Assembly: GCA_041567315.1 (NCBI GenBank)
Contig: JBFGCA010000174.1
Span: forward strand, 1 to 6,499
DNA: 6,499 nucleotides
Direction of reading: 5' to 3'
From: JBFGCA01 sp041567315
Lineage (GTDB): Bacteria > Acidobacteriota > Thermoanaerobaculia > Multivoradales > JAHEKO01
In this document: positions 6,346 through 6,499 of the stretch, one piece after another
Layout: every line of letters begins with the position of its first letter
How positions within the stretch are numbered: the stretch's first letter is position 1
The notes under the pieces: generated by a model
Told to the model about the DNA's origin: nothing
Database searches by the model: none
What the model saw: the letters and a program-made list of their open reading frames with translations, nothing else
Position numbers and translations under genes: made by a program

Positions 6346-6499
6346 ATGGAGCACCATCACGGACCGGCCGGCGGAGAGCCGGCGGCCGGGGGCACGCTGA
6401 CGGACCCGGTCTGCGGAATGACCGTGGCGCGCGGCGGTCCACATCGCCTGGAGCACGAGGGCGAGGTCTACGGCTTCTGCTCGGCCGGCTGCCGGGAGA
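6346..6499 (+). CDS. N-terminus of a YHS-domain protein, probably a heavy-metal (copper/silver) P-type ATPase (partial)
   Basis: The first 51 codons are visible; the window ends inside the gene. The protein opens with MEHHH and a Gly/Ala/Pro-rich linker. It then enters a YHS metal-binding domain: TDPVCGMTV at about 19-27, a GG-x-H step, and YGFCSAGCRE at 42-51, so the paired cysteines of DPVCGM and FCSAGC are all present. This arrangement, a His-rich start followed by YHS, is typical of the cytoplasmic N-terminus of P1B-type ATPases exporting copper or silver. Small stand-alone YHS proteins also exist, and the ATPase core (CPC, DKTGT) lies outside the window. The ATG is supported by GGAGG 6 nt upstream. 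Confidence 0.75.
   Translation, partial: MEHHHGPAGGEPAAGGTLTDPVCGMTVARGGPHRLEHEGEVYGFCSAGCRE

Overview
The window is chromosomal-looking DNA of very high GC content (clearly above 70% by eye), with short intergenic gaps and genes on both strands. A bacterial RRM (RNA-recognition motif) protein, a sulfatase-fold lipoprotein-like enzyme ending in LLKALGYL, and acyl-CoA metabolism genes together suggest a GC-rich environmental bacterium. My best guess is Acidobacteriota (Thermoanaerobaculia-like) or a neighbouring deltaproteobacterial/myxobacterial-type lineage. This is an inference from gene style only.

Layout, left to right. (1) A small glycine-rich-tailed RRM RNA-binding protein on the minus strand (26-334), with its own Shine-Dalgarno. 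(2) A divergent intergenic region (335-667) holding a 162-bp repeat with terminal inverted repeats (460-621). (3) A plus-strand exported alkaline-phosphatase/sulfatase-superfamily enzyme (668-2017) with Thr where true sulfatases have the formylglycine Cys/Ser. (4) Convergent to it after only 10 bp, a minus-strand three-gene operon read from 4845 to 2028: a zinc-binding medium-chain dehydrogenase/reductase, a 3-hydroxyacyl-CoA dehydrogenase and a short-chain dehydrogenase/reductase. Each is joined to the next by a 4-nt stop/start overlap. The last gene appears to start with CTG and lacks the normal Tyr/Lys catalytic pair. (5) A second divergent intergenic region (4846-5340) with an inverted second copy of the repeat (5099-5259), then a perfect 18-bp palindrome. 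(6) A plus-strand exported protein of unknown function (5341-6279), possibly a catalytically dead relative of gluzincin-type peptidases. (7) The start of a YHS-domain protein with a His-rich N-terminus (6346 to window end), most likely a heavy-metal P-type ATPase.

The three operon genes fit oxidation/reduction of acyl-CoA or related carbonyl intermediates and are probably translated in a coupled manner. The other genes look like independent single units. Three transcription units (668, 4845, 5341) lack an obvious Shine-Dalgarno and instead have a TANNNT box 6-8 nt before the start codon, which suggests leaderless mRNAs.

The most interesting object is the repeat. The two copies are about 91% identical, and every difference inside the terminal stem keeps RNA base pairing (one full compensatory A-T to G-C swap and two C-G to U-G changes). 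The interior of both copies can also form two conserved hairpin arms. It therefore looks like a mobile or dispersed element under pressure to fold, rather than simple decaying DNA.
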